NCBI GenBank assembly: GCA_039707655.1
Contig: CM077668.1
Location: 63,939,086 to 64,003,085, forward strand
Reading direction: 5' to 3'
DNA: 64,000 bases
Origin: Elymus sibiricus
Lineage: Eukaryota; Streptophyta; Magnoliopsida; Poales; Poaceae
Shown: in pieces, positions 43,915 through 55,328 of the stretch
Layout of the letters: the number at the start of each line of letters is the position of its first letter
Position numbering within the stretch: the stretch's first letter is position 1
The notes under the pieces: model-generated
The model's database searches: none
Told to the model about the DNA's origin: nothing
The model's input: the letters and a program-made list of their open reading frames with translations, nothing else
Position numbers and translations under genes: made by a program

Positions 43915-46900
43915 TGGCGAAGGACAAGACGGCGAAGCTGGAGCGGGCCAAGAAGGCGGCGAAGGGGAAGAAGGCGTCGAGCTCCCGAGCTGTGCCCCCA
44001 CGCAGGTGGATCCAAGGCGACTGGCTTCCGCCGACCACCACGGTCGACGACATCAGTGGGCTCGTCGTGGACGGGATGATCCACGACGGGACGTGGAGAC
44101 TGCCGGAGGAAGGGGAGATCGAGCCCGCGCGCGCGCCCCAGAGAGCGAGTGCTCCTCACCACACACGTGGAGCGAGGTTTCTCCATGTCACCCCACCCCT
44201 TTTTTCACGGTTTTTTGAACTTTTTCGGCGCCCAGCTTCACCACCTGCCTCCGAATGCCATAGTGTACCTTGCCGCATTCATTTCCTTGTGTGAAAACTT
44301 CCTGGGTTGTCCGCCACACTAGGGGTTATTCAAGCACATCTTCATGTGCCATTCTCAGTCGGTCAAAAAGGCCAACCCCGAGGGGGAGAGAACCCATGTG
44401 ACCTATCTGTGAGGTGGCTTGGGTATTCAGATGCGGGGTAGGAGCACTTTTCCCGCGATGACATTTCCCGACTCGGTTAGGGGCTGGCAGTCAACTTGGT
44501 TTTATTGCAACGACGTCCCTTGTGATGGCTCATCGACTGGTCTCCCCCCTTATACATCTGAGAGAGTCAATGTGCCTCCATCCCTGACGGTGGACAAGGA
44601 GGAGAAGACCGACGTGGGGATCTTGGTAACTGCGGTAGTCAGCCTGGTCCAGGGCAGGTTGACGGGTTTGGATTTGCTGGAGGTCTTCCTCAGTCAGCGA
44701 ATCCAGCCGCTGCAAGAGCGAGCTCACCCGATGTGGCAGTATATTGGCACTGACGACTCGACTCGAGTGCACCCGGAGGACATCGACGAGAAGACCGTGA
44801 AAGAGTGGCTCAAGTGCATCACCGTCGCGCGCGACAATCCGCGGGGGTCGAGATGGGTCCCGCCCTACGACGCCAATAATCTGCCGTTGGAGGTATGACA
44901 CGCATTTCCAAGTGAATTACTCACGTGCAAATTATCCGAGTGAACTGAATGATCCGAGTGAACTAACTGAACTGCCTGTCCCTGATCTTCATGTCTTGCA
45001 GGAGTTCCAGAAGATGCTCTCGCCTGTGCCGAATGGGGAAAACCTTGTCGGTGACGTGAGGAGCAAACATGGCAGTGCTGAGGGTAGTTACGTGGAGGAC
45101 AGCGAGGAGGAAAGCGACGACTCGGAAGAGAGCGACGAGGTCGAGTCTTCCCAGTCTTCGGAGCTGCGCTCTGAATGCCGCTCCAAGCAAACTCATGATC
45201 CGAGTGCTGGCCCGGAGAAGGAGGTGGTTCCGAGTGCTAAGGCTCTGAAGCGCACTCGGACATCGACGTCGGAGCCAACTGAGAAGACCGCCAAGCAGCC
45301 TAAGGTCGCTTCCCCCAAGCCTCGGAAGGCCCTGCCCAGGATCAAGGTCACTGTGCCTGTCGCCTCAACGTGAGTGTCTTCGTCGACTTTTCTTTTCTGT
45401 CTTTGTCAACTTTTGGACTCTTCTGACCGAGTGAATCTTATGAATCAGGGCTGCGACTTCGACCACGTCTCCTATGCAGATCGACGGGGACCGCATCGAA
45501 GCCGATTCGGCAGACGCGGCCACTTCTCAGAAAGGTAACAACAATTCCATTTTACTTTGATCCATGAACCGATTAAATTGTCCTCATCCGACTGAATTGC
45601 ATACTGGGGCTGATCGTGTCGAGTGAATGCAGCACTTGCAGAGATCATCCATGTCGACGACGATGAGGGGCCACCGCGGAAGGACGCCGAGAAGGGGACT
45701 GCAGCTCCGACTGCTTCCCAGACCACCACACCGAAGGCACCTCCAAGCCAAGCGCCTCCAGTTCCTCCTGCACAGCGCGTGATCGTGCCCCTGGCACAAG
45801 GGTCCTCTCAGGCCGGTGCTGGCCCGGTCACAGCGCCGTCGACTGCTTTGATCTCGGCTCCAACTCCTCCCATCAACATCTTCAGTCTGTACAAGGTGCC
45901 AGAGGACCAGACTGGAGCCAGCAAGGAAGCAATGATCCAAGCGGAACTGATGACCCAACGACTCAAGGAGATGTGCGCAACTAGCAAGCTGGCATACGAT
46001 GCCAGTGCTGCCCTCCAGGAGAACGTTCGAGTAAGTACCCTTGTAAGTTGATCTCCAAGTCATTTTTCTTCAGTAGGAATTTCAGTTGGAAAATATCCGG
46101 TACACCCACTGGGTGTTTTTTTTGTTTGGCCATCACTCGGATCAGGCGGACCGCTCCGAGTGGATACCGTTCCAGTGGGGGCACGCTGAGTGCACCCACT
46201 AGGTGTAGTCCCCGAGACTGCCGTCGACTGCGGGCAGTCGGCGGGAGTCTTAGAGCTCTTTTTTTTTGTGGTTGGCCGTCACTCCGATCGGGCGGACCGT
46301 TCCGAGCGGATACCGTTCCAGTGGGGGCACGCTGAGTGCACCCACTGGGTGTAGTCCCCGAGACAGCTGTCGACTGCGGGCAATCGGCGGGAGTCTTAGA
46401 ACCTAGAACTTGCTCTTGTTTTTTTTGTGGTTGGCCGTCACTCGGATCGGGCAGACCGTTCCGAGTGGATACCGTTCCAGTGGGGGCACGCTAAGTGCAC
46501 CCACTGGGTGCAGTCCCCGAGACTGTCGTCGACTGCGGGCAGTCGGCGGGAGTCTTAGAACTTAGAATCTGATACTGGTCAAGGTTGTTCCTCCCTGACA
46601 AAGGGTACTTCAGGATCTGATACTGGTCAAGCTTGTTCCTTCCAGGAGCGTCGGTCTCCGGGCACTCGGGATATTTCTTAACATTAACCGGTTTGTTCCC
46701 TCTCGTGTTTCAGAAAACTTGTGAGCTTGGGACTCAGTACGTGGCACTGGAGAAGGAGACGGCCCAGCTCCGACTGGACTTGGAGGTGGAGAAGAGGAAC
46801 ACAGCGCGCACTCAAGCTGAGCTCAAGACCATGGGAGGTAAGCTTTAATTACTGAGCGCTCTGCTTTCATCTCTCTCCATTCTTTGAACCGAGTGACTTC

Positions 46901-47881
46901 ACTCAAACAGATGTGTGTAGTGAAAACCATCGACTCCAAGTGCGGCTCAGAACCTCTGTTTCTTTAGAAACTATGAAGCAGGCACTCGAGAACAAAGATA
47001 ATGAACTGGCGGGAGCACAGAAATTGGCGAAGGAAAAGACCAAGGCCGCCGAAGAGAAGCTGGCCTCACTCGAGAAGCTTGAAGCAGAGAACACGTCGCT
47101 GAAGGCCGCCGTTAAGGAGGCGAAGAAGGAGGTGGCCGAGCTCAAGAAGAAGAAGGTTGAGTGGGACGGCAAGCTCAAGGCCCAGACGAATGCTTACGAG
47201 CAAGAAAAGAAGACTCTGAACGAGAAGATCAACCAGCTCATCGAGAAGAAGAATGCTCTAGAGAAGTATATAGAGGAGTTCACGGAGGAGATGTACACCA
47301 AGCTTGCAGGTAACTTATAGCATCCGAGTGCATTTCAACTTATCTCTGAGTGAACTTCATGCATGCTGATGTTCGACTCTCCTCTTTTCTCATTTACAGA
47401 GTACTGCCGGGACTTCGAGCTTAAGATTGACAGGATCGAGAGGGATCTGGATCCCTCCAGGTCACTCATCGGTGACAAGGCTGCCCTAGGCGTCTTGCGG
47501 CTTGAATCTCGCATTGAAGATGTTCAAGGGTACATCATCTGTCTGCGGGGTGCACTCGGAAGGATTGACAAGGAGTTGTGGCCAGAAGACACGCTTGACA
47601 CCGATCTGGAGGCAATGATGACTCGCCTCAACGAGATTCCCAGCCGAGTGCAGGGGTGGAAGAAATCAGCTGCTCGCTGCGGAGCCGACGTGGCCCTCTC
47701 TCTGGTCCGAGTGCATTGCAAGGACGCCAAGGAGGAGAAATTGAAGACTCTCCAGGTTGCCAACACGAAGAAACTCAAGTTTGAGGACTTCATGGAGACT
47801 TTCATCGAAGCGGCCACTCGGATCGCAGACGGCATCGACCTGGATTCCTTCGTTGAGCCGGCCAGCCCCACAGGGGCGTGA
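43915..47881 (+). pseudogene. antisense gene of the Tat element (putative gypsy-type transposon domain, coiled coil)
   Basis: Seven exons join with GT-AG borders, and all phases of exons 2-7 check: 43915-44892, 45002-45369, 45449-45534, 45633-46030, 46714-46837, 46911-47309 and 47400-47881. Exon 1 starts MAKDKTAKLERAKKAAKGKK and then carries the globular part (IQGDWLPP, HLPPNAIVYLAAFISLCENF, FYCNDV, WLKCITVARDN), which resembles the PF04195 putative gypsy-type transposon domain. Exons 2-4 are acidic and Pro-rich linkers. Exons 5-7 form a long coiled coil (EKETAQLRLDLEVEK; AKKEVAELKKKKVEW) and a C-terminal helical region. Exon 1 is broken: frameshifts near 44127 and 44215, stops at 44320-44322 and 44410-44412. 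Function is unknown; such genes occur in Tat elements. Confidence 0.75.
46125..46560 (+). repeat. three tandem repeats in intron 4 of the antisense gene
   Basis: Units of 146-158 bp start GTTTGGCC or GTTGGCCGTCACTC and contain GATACCGTTCCAGTGGGG and CGACTGCGGGC. They fill most of the 683-bp intron (46031-46713). Confidence 0.8.
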
Positions 47882-48040
47882 GAAAACTTTAAGTCCTACC
47901 CATTAGCCTCGGTATGCCGAGTAGAACTGTATTCGTTAAACTCTTTCGGGCTTCGGGCCCGCGTACTCGTATTTGCCTTTGAACTTCTGGAGTTATTCGA
48001 ATGCTTTCCTTCGAGTCTTTCGAGTCTTTGAAATGGGTTT

Positions 48041-48860
48041 TAACTTAGGCGAAAGCTGGTTCGCAGCTAAGCCTCCGAGTGAGAGGGACGCTCTTTACTC
48101 GGAGCAACGTTTTAACTTGGGCGAAAGCTGGTTCGCAGCCAAGCCCCCGAGTGGGAGGGACGCTCTTCACTCAGAGTAGCGTTTTTAACTTGGGCAAAAG
48201 TTGGTTCGCAGCCAAGCCCCCGAGTGAGGGGGACGCTCTTCACTCGGAGTAACGTTTTTAACTTGGACGAAAACAGGTTCGCAGCCAAGCCCCCGAATGA
48301 GAGGGACGCTCTTCACTCGGGGTAGGTTCTTAACTTGGGCGAAAGCTGGTTCGCGGCCAAGCCCCCGAGTGAGAGGGGCGCTCTTCACTCGGAGTAGTTT
48401 TTTTAACTTGGGCGAAAGCTGGTTCGCAGCCAAGCCCCCGAGTGAGAGGGACGCTCTTCACTCGGGGTAGGTTCTTAACTTGGGCGAAAGCTGGTTCGCG
48501 GCCAAGCCCCCGAGTGAGAGGGATGCTCTTCACTCGAAGTAGCGTTTTTAACTTGGGCGAAAGCTGGTTCGCGGCCAAGCCCCCAAGTGAGAGGGATGCT
48601 CTTCACTCGGAGTAGCGTTTTTAACTTGGGCGAAAGCTGGTTCGCGGCCAAGCCCCCGAGTGAGAGGGATGCTCTTCACTCGGAGTAGCGTTTTTAACTT
48701 GGGCGAAAGCTGGTTCGCAGCCAAGCCCCCGAGTGAGAGGGATGCTCTTCACTCGGAGTAGTTTTCTAACTTGGGCGAAAGCTGGTTCGTAGCCAAGCCT
48801 CCGAGTGAGAGGGATGCTCTTCACTCGGAGTAGTTTTTAACTTTGGCATAAACTGGTTTG
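48041..48860. repeat. tandem array of 72-73-bp units between converging genes
   Basis: Eleven full units and one partial one, each like TAACTTGGGCGAAAGCTGGT, then TCGC(A/G)GCCAAGCCCCCGAG, then a GACGCTCTTCACTCGGAGTAG end. They start at about 48041, 48113, 48186, 48258 and so on. The units are 85-98 percent alike and directly adjacent, with no spacers. The array lies between the stop of the antisense gene (47881) and the stop of the integrase (48997). Confidence 0.9.
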
Positions 48861-48996
48861 CAGCTAAGTTGAAGGGCGTATACCCGCTGGGGGTTGTAAG
48901 CCAGAGAATGCGTACGAGTGAACTCAATGTGGAACTGGAAAAGTCATGCTTTTTATTCATCAAACATCACTCGAGTGCTTTTATTACATCTCAACA

Positions 48997-50058
48997 TCAA
49001 GTATAAAAACGTCGAAGCAAGTCTGCGTTCCAAGCGCGGGGCTCGTCTGCTTGCTTCAGAAGGTTGTAGAGGTGATACGCTCCGTTATGCAAAACCTTTG
49101 AAATGACAAAAGGACCTTCCCACGTAGGAGCGAGCTTGTGAGGTCGCTGTTGATCCACTCGGAGCACAAGATCTCCTTCCTGAAAAGTCTGACTTCTGAT
49201 GTGTCTGCTATGAAAACGTCGTAGATCTTGCTGATAGGTGGCTGAACGGATAAGAGCCATCTCTCTCTCCTCCTCCAGGAGATCAACTGCGTCTTGCCGC
49301 GCCTGCTCTGCTTCAGCTTCGGAGTATAGTTCCACTCGGGGAGAATTGTGGAGCAGGTCGCTCGGCAAGACAGCTTCAGCTCCGTACACCATGAAGAAGG
49401 GGGTTCGATTGGTAGACCGATTGGGGGTCATCCTCAAGCCCCAAAGAACTGATGGCAACTCGGTGACCCAGGCTCCAGCTGCGTGCTCCAAATCGCGCAT
49501 GAGTCGTGGCTTTAACCCCTGAAGAATTAGTCCATTTGCTCTCTCAGCTTGTCCATTCGACTGCGGGTGCGCTACAAATGTGTAGTCGACTCGGGTGCCT
49601 TGGGCGGCACAGAACGCCCTGAACTCTTCCGAGTCGAAGTTTGAGCCATTGTCAGTGATGATGCTGTGGGGCACGCCATATCTGAAGACTATCTCCTTCA
49701 TAAACTTGATCGTTGTACGAGAGTCTAGCTTCTTGATGGGTTTGGCTTCGATCCACTTAGTGAATTTATCGACTGCAACCAGCAAGTGGGTGAATCCACT
49801 CGCCCCTGTCTGGAGGGGTCCCACCATGTCGAGTCCCCAGACTGCAAATGGCCAAACGAGTGGAATCGTCTTCAGAGCAGACGCAGGCTTGTGCGATAAG
49901 TTTGCATAGAACTGCCACCCGGCGCAATGTTGGACTATCTCCTGCGCAGCTTCATTGGCACGTGGCCAGAAGAAGCCGGCTCGGTAAGCTTTAGCCACGA
50001 TTGTCCGAGAGGACGCGTGGTGTCCGCAAGTTCCCGAGTGAATCTCCTCCAGGATCAG
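48997..50058 (-). pseudogene. Tat integrase
   Basis: Reads LILEEIHSGTCGHHASSRTI at the start (zinc-binding His pair) and then QHCAGWQFYA, where the second Cys of the usual H-H-C-C finger is Trp. The catalytic residues are seen in WGLDMVGPLQ, IITDNGSNFDS and NGQAERANG. The C-terminal end is PTWEGPFVISKVLHNGAYHL, a GPY/F-type tail, with no chromodomain. It is in the same frame as the rest of pol but separated from it by a stop at 50061-50059. Terminal residues LLRRFYT precede the stop at 48997. Confidence 0.85.
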
Positions 50059-51420
50059 TCATCCTTCCTCCGGAGAGATGCACCGTTGAGTCACACCGGT
50101 GACGCTCTTTCTGTATAACTGATCGTCCATCACTGTAAAGGCTTTGAACTTGCGAACAATCTGGCGGGCCTCAGCTTCATCTTCTGGAAGTTCTTGCCTG
50201 AGCAGGTATGCAATGTAAGGCACTGTCCACTCGGGCGTGATTGCTAGGATCTCCATGACCAAATCAATGACTGCCGGGACCTCGACTTCAGTCGGATCGG
50301 ATGGACCGACCACTTGCGGGGGCTCTTCCGTGAAGGGATCTTCTTTCACCGTCGGAGAACGTAAATGCTTGAGGAACACATTGCTGGGTATGGATTTCCA
50401 AGTGGACCTGATCTTTGCCAGATCATCTGCCTCCTGATTCTTGGCTCGGGGGACGTGATGCAGCTCCAGACCCTCAAATTTCTTCTCCAACTTTCTCACC
50501 GCGTTGCAATATCCTGTCATAGTAGGGCTTCTGATATCCCACTCCTTCATCACTTGGTTCACAACTAGATCCGAGTCTCCGTAGACCATCAGGTGCCGGA
50601 TGCCGAGTGAGATGGCCATACGTAGACCGTAAAGGAGCGCTTCGTACTCGGCCTCATTGTTGGAGGAATCGAAGTGAATCTACAGAACATATCCGAGTCG
50701 ATCGCCCTTGGGAGACACTAACACAACTCCAGCTCCTGAACCGTTCAGCATCTTGGAACCGTCAAAGAACATGGTCCAGTGTTCCGGGTGACTCTGAGTC
50801 GGTTGTTGTTGTTCTGTCCACTCGGCCAAGAAATCGGCCAATACTTGGGACTTGATCGCCTTTTTCGCCTCAAACTTGATGTCCAGGGGCAGGAGCTCGA
50901 TAGCCCACTTCGCCACTCGACCAGTCGCATCCCAATTGTTCATGATCTCAGACAGCGGGGCGTCGCTGACGACTGATACGACGTGCTCTTGGAAGTAATG
51001 GGCTAATTTCTTCGCGGTCAGATAGATGCCATAGACGAGCTTCTGATAACGAGGATATCTCTGCTTGGACAGAGTCAGGACTTCAGAAATGTAATAGACT
51101 GGGCGCTGAACTTTGTAAGTTTTGCCCTGTTCTTCTCGGTCGACTGTGAGGACGGTACTGACAACCTGACCAGTGGCCGCGATGTACAGAAGCAACGGCT
51201 CGTTGCTGTTCGGAGCGGCGAGCACCGGCTGGGTGGAAAGCAGGGCTTTGAGCTCAACAAACGCTGCTTGTGCTTCAGTAGTCCACTCGAACGAATCAGA
51301 CTTTTTCATCAATCGGTACAGGTGCAGTGCCTTCTCACCGAGACGGGAGATGAATCGGCTCAGAGCTGCGAGGCAACCCGTGAGCTTCTGTACATCATGA
51401 AGCCGTTCAGGACGTTTCAT
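50059..51420 (-). pseudogene. Tat RNase H region (first RNase H, archaeal-type RNase H)
   Basis: Starts MKRPERLHDVQKLTGCLAAL, the link from RT, then the first RNase H (LYIAATGQVVSTVL, YPRYQKLVYGIYLTAKKLAHYF). The second RNase H reads TMFFDGSKMLNGSGAGVVLV, then a stop at 50682-50680, then [19 protein letters not shown] and [12 protein letters not shown]. Acidic catalytic residues are visible in [13 protein letters not shown] and YGDSD. Two RNase H domains in a row mark the Tat lineage. The frame is otherwise open. Confidence 0.8.
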
Positions 51421-52209
51421 TCATACAATCGCCCCGATCTTCACAGGATTGGCATCTATCCCTCGTTCGGAAACGAGGAAACCGAGTAATTTGCCCCCAG
51501 GAACGCCGAAAGTGCACTTTGCTGGATTCAGCTTGATATCATACTTCCGCATATTTGCGAAAGTTTCAGTTAGGTCAGCCAGCAGGTCGGCACCTTTTCT
51601 GGACTTGACCACTATGTCATCCATGTATGCCTCAATGTTTCGATTGATCTGTTTTTGCAAACACTTCTGCACCATGCGCATGAAAGTGGCACCAGCATTT
51701 TTAAGACCGAATGGCATGGTGATATAGCAGAAACACCCGAATGGGGTGATAAAAGCTGTTTTTATTTCATCTAGCCCATACAGTCGGATCTGGTGGTACC
51801 CGGAGTACGTGTCCAGAAAAGACAGTCGCTCACAACCCGCAGTGGAATCTACGATTTGATCTATGCGGGGGAGCGGGAAATGATCCTTGGGGCAGACCCG
51901 ATTGATGTGCTTGAAATCGATGCACATTCGGAGAGACTCATCCTTCTTAGGGACCATGACGACGTTGGCGAGCCACTCGGAGTGGTACACCTCACGGATA
52001 AACTCGGCTGCCAGGAGCCGAGCAACTTCTTCGCCAATGGCCTTCCTCTTCTGTGTAGCAGAGCGACGAAGATGCTCCTTCACAGGTTTTGCTTTCGGGT
52101 CGACTCGCAAACGGTGCTCAGCCAGCTCCCTGGGTACACCCGGCATGTCGGATGGTTTCCATGCGAAGATGTCCCAGTTCTCACGGAGGAACTGGATGAG
52201 CGCTTCTTC
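51421..52209 (-). pseudogene. Tat reverse transcriptase
   Basis: EEALIQFLRENWDIFAWKPS leads to the RT core: SEWLANVVMVPKKDESLRMC, FPLPRIDQIVDSTAGC, LSFLDTYSGYHQI, ITPFGCFCYITMPFGLKNAG and the catalytic YMDDIVVKS. All aspartates are present. It is bounded by stops at 52212-52210 (between protease and RT) and 51423-51421. Apart from these stops there is no frameshift. Confidence 0.9.
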
Positions 52210-55200
52210 CTATTTGCTGTCGAGTGTCGTTGAGATGTTGGTGGGAGCAGCATTGGGATCTTCCGGGTGGATGTGTACAGGCTTCGTGTCGTCGGCCGAC
52301 TGAAATGCAGATTCCACAGCTGGCTTCTTGGAGCGCAGCAGATCACTCGGAACGGCGTTCTTCTTGTACTCCTCCAACTCCACCATGGCCATATGTTCAT
52401 CAGCTATCTTGGACCCTTGCTGCAAACACTCATCTGCGCGCTGCCGACTGCCAGTGACTGTGATCACACCTTTGGGGCCGGGAATCTTCAGCTTGAGATA
52501 CACATAACATGGGCGGGCCATGAAACGTGCGTAAGCCGGCCGACCAAGGATGGCATGGTAGGCACTGCGGAAGTCGACCACTTCGAAGGTCAGCCTTTCC
52601 TTCCTGAAGTTCTTGTCATCTCCAAAGACCACATCTAGGGCAATTTGCCCGAGTGACTTCGCTTTCTTGCCGGGGATCACTCCGTGGAACTGCATACTGC
52701 TTTCACTGAGGCGAGTCATCGGGATGCCCATCGCCTTCAGAGTGTTAGCATAGAGTATGTTCAGTCCGCTTCCACCGTCCATGAGGACCTTTCGCAACCG
52801 GACGCCTCCCACGACCGGATCGACCACCAGCGCCTGCCGCCCAGGGGTAGCAATGTAGGCTGGGTGATCCGACTGATCAAAGGTGATCGAAGTCTTCGAC
52901 CAGTTCAAAAACTTTGTCGTCGCCGGCATGGCCATGTTCACTTCTCGGTTGATGACCTTCAACCGGCTCCTGCTCTCTACATCTGCAAAGATCATCAGGG
53001 TTGCGTTGATGCTGGGAAAAGGTTCATCTTTGTCTCCATCATCGGCATCTTCTGGGCTCTTCTCACTCGACTGGCCCTCTCGGAACTGATGTATCAATAG
53101 TCTGCACTGTCGAGTGGTATGCTTAGGCAATATCAGATTGCCCTCTTCATCCTTCCTGGTGTGGATGTGACACGGCAAGTCTAGGACATCCTGGCCCGAC
53201 TGATATCTCTTTTTCTTCGGGATCCACCTTTCCTTAGCCTTCCCCTTGTTCTTGGCTTGACCGGCCAGTGCGGCAGCCTCGGCCTGAGCCGAACCGTCAG
53301 CCTTGCGCTTCGGCTTCCGACTGGGATTACCGTTTCTGGGGTTAGGCTCACTGATTTTCCCTTTGCTGTTACAGAGACGGTCTTCCTCTTCACCGTTCGC
53401 GTACCGAGTGGCGATCTCCATCATTCGGCTCATGGTCAAAGACCCCGACCGGCCAAATTTCAGGATGAGCTCCCTATATCTGACTCCTGCCTTAAAGGCG
53501 CAGACGGCTTGGTGCTCCGTGATGTTCTCCACCACATGATGCAAGGTTGTCCACCGCTGAATGTACTCCCTCAAGGTTTCATTCGGCTTCTGAACACAAT
53601 GATGTAGCTCAGTCAATCCGGTTGGGTGTTTGCACGTGCCCTCGAATGTTTTGATGAACACTCGGGCCAAATCTTCCCAGCGGTATATGCTGGCCGGAGT
53701 GAGCTGGTTGAGCCAGGCACGGGCAGACCCTTCCAGCATCAAAGGCAAATGCTTCATAGCCACATAGTCATTTCCTCCTCCAATCTGCACTGCCACTGGG
53801 TAATCCTCTAACCAAGTTTCTGGCTTGGACTCACCGGTGAACTTGCTTACTCCAGCCGCCAATCTGATGTTAGGCAGAATCTCGGCGGCCCTGATTGCTC
53901 TGCTGAAACACTCGGGCCAGGAGATGAATGCTCCACTCCCACTCAGATGATCTCTGTCCAAGTTTTCTCTCAGAGCTATGCCTCTGTCGACCAGGTTCTG
54001 AGCGAGAACGGATCTCGCGTTGAACTGCGGGTCACGATAGTCGACTGGTTCTCTCTGGCGATAACCGTCACCATGGCGGGGAGGGCTGGCCCTCCGATCG
54101 TTGCCGTAAGGACGCCTGGCGTCGTACGGCCGGGGCGCATACGAACCATCCCGCGGAGGGGGCGACTGCATACGGCGTCGATCATTTTGACGCCGCGGAG
54201 GCGTATTCCGACTGCGACCCTGTCCCGAGTACTGGTCTCGGTCGTTTCGCCGCAGAGGCGAGTGTCTGTTTCTCCTCGGGGACACCGGGCTGTGGGCCAA
54301 CTGAACGGTGTCAGCCCTGATGGATCTGCTATGAATCTTGTTGCGCGACTGGGACACTGCCGAATTTTGCTCTTCAGCCGCCCTGAGCAGGGCCCGGGTC
54401 TGTCGAAGACCCTCTCCTGCCTCGGATCAGGACGGCTCGATGGAATCTGCTATCCGAGTGGCCGCCGCTAAATTCTGAACGGGAGTGCGGAACACCTGGA
54501 AATTCTGTTGCTGGTCATTCGAGAACAACTGCCGCTGCCGCCGACTGGAACTGGGCTGATGTTGCCGCTGGGCGCGATCGTCGAGTGATTTCTGGAGCGC
54601 CTCCAGACGACTGCGCTCAGCCAAGTTGGCCTGGCGCGCGGCCTCCAAAGCCTGAGCCTCGGGGGTCGTCCCAACGATGGGCGTCTGGAGGGTCTGCTGG
54701 TTCTACGCTGCAGCTCCTCCCTCTGCTGCCGAGTGAGAGGTCGGGGGTAGTACTGGTCGTGACGGTCTCCGCCACCGCCAAGATCAGCGCGCGACGGGTC
54801 ACCTGTCTCTGCGCCGCCGCGGCCGTACCCAGGCGGACTGGGCGGGGAATCGGCCATCAGCACCTCTGCAGCGGGATCGCTGCTCTCGCACTCGAACAAG
54901 CTTTCCGAGTGCTCATGCACGGAGGCGAACAGATCGAAGACAGGCTCATCGGGCTCGATTGCCGCGATCTGCGGGGCCGCGACCTGAAGGGCCACCGCGT
55001 GCTTGATCCACCGCTGAAGCCGTGAGCGTCCGGAACGCTTGCGACGACGGCTGGTGGAGAGCGAAGACGCCGACTGGTACGGAGTCGACGGTTGTCGAAG
55101 GAGAACGCCGAAGGAACTCGCGCGGAAGTGCGCTGCGCCGTGGATGGGCAACGCCTCGACATCCAGCGGGGCTTCTTGGAGCCACGCCGAATCGTCGGCG

Positions 55201-55262
55201 ATGAAGCTGAGGACGCCGAAACGGATCTCGCCGCCCAGGGTCAGTCTGCCGCCGGAAACCAT
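52210..55262 (-). pseudogene. Tat gag and protease
   Basis: Gag begins at ATG 55262 (MVSGGRLTLGGEIRF), about 50 bp after the primer site. A one-base frameshift lies near 54700 and a stop at 54429-54427. The main frame then has an Arg-rich region (RRNRHSPLRRNDRDQYSG), the gag core (FTGESKPETWLEDYPVAVQI, then LEGSARAWLNQL, EYIQRWTTLHH) and a C-x2-H...H-x4-C zinc-like end (CHIHTRKD...HTTRQC). The protease follows with RKVLMDGGSGLNILYANTL and the ILGRPAY flap-like end. In this lineage gag and pol are usually one frame, as here. Confidence 0.85.
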
Positions 55263-55310
55263 GGTGAAGATGGGAAAATGCAACTACGCCGGAAGTCGCT
55301 AGACGCCTGC

Positions 55311-55328
55311 CCCACGGTGGGCGCCAAC
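55311..55328 (-). other. primer binding site of the Tat element
   Basis: The minus strand reads GTTGGCGCCCACCGTGGG right after the 5' LTR, the TGGCGCCCACCGTGGGG type found in many plant Tat elements. I do not assign the tRNA. Confidence 0.65.

Noticed and set aside
43540..44186. Minus-strand frames opposite exon 1 of the antisense gene
   Set aside because: They are shadows of the GC-rich exon; the integrase side of the element ends at 48997.
48185..48824. Repetitive open frames on the minus strand over the 73-bp array
   Set aside because: They are translations of the tandem repeat; start and stop positions follow the unit borders and not gene signals.
48041..48860. CRISPR-like array
   Set aside because: Units are directly adjacent without unique spacers, and the DNA is plant nuclear.
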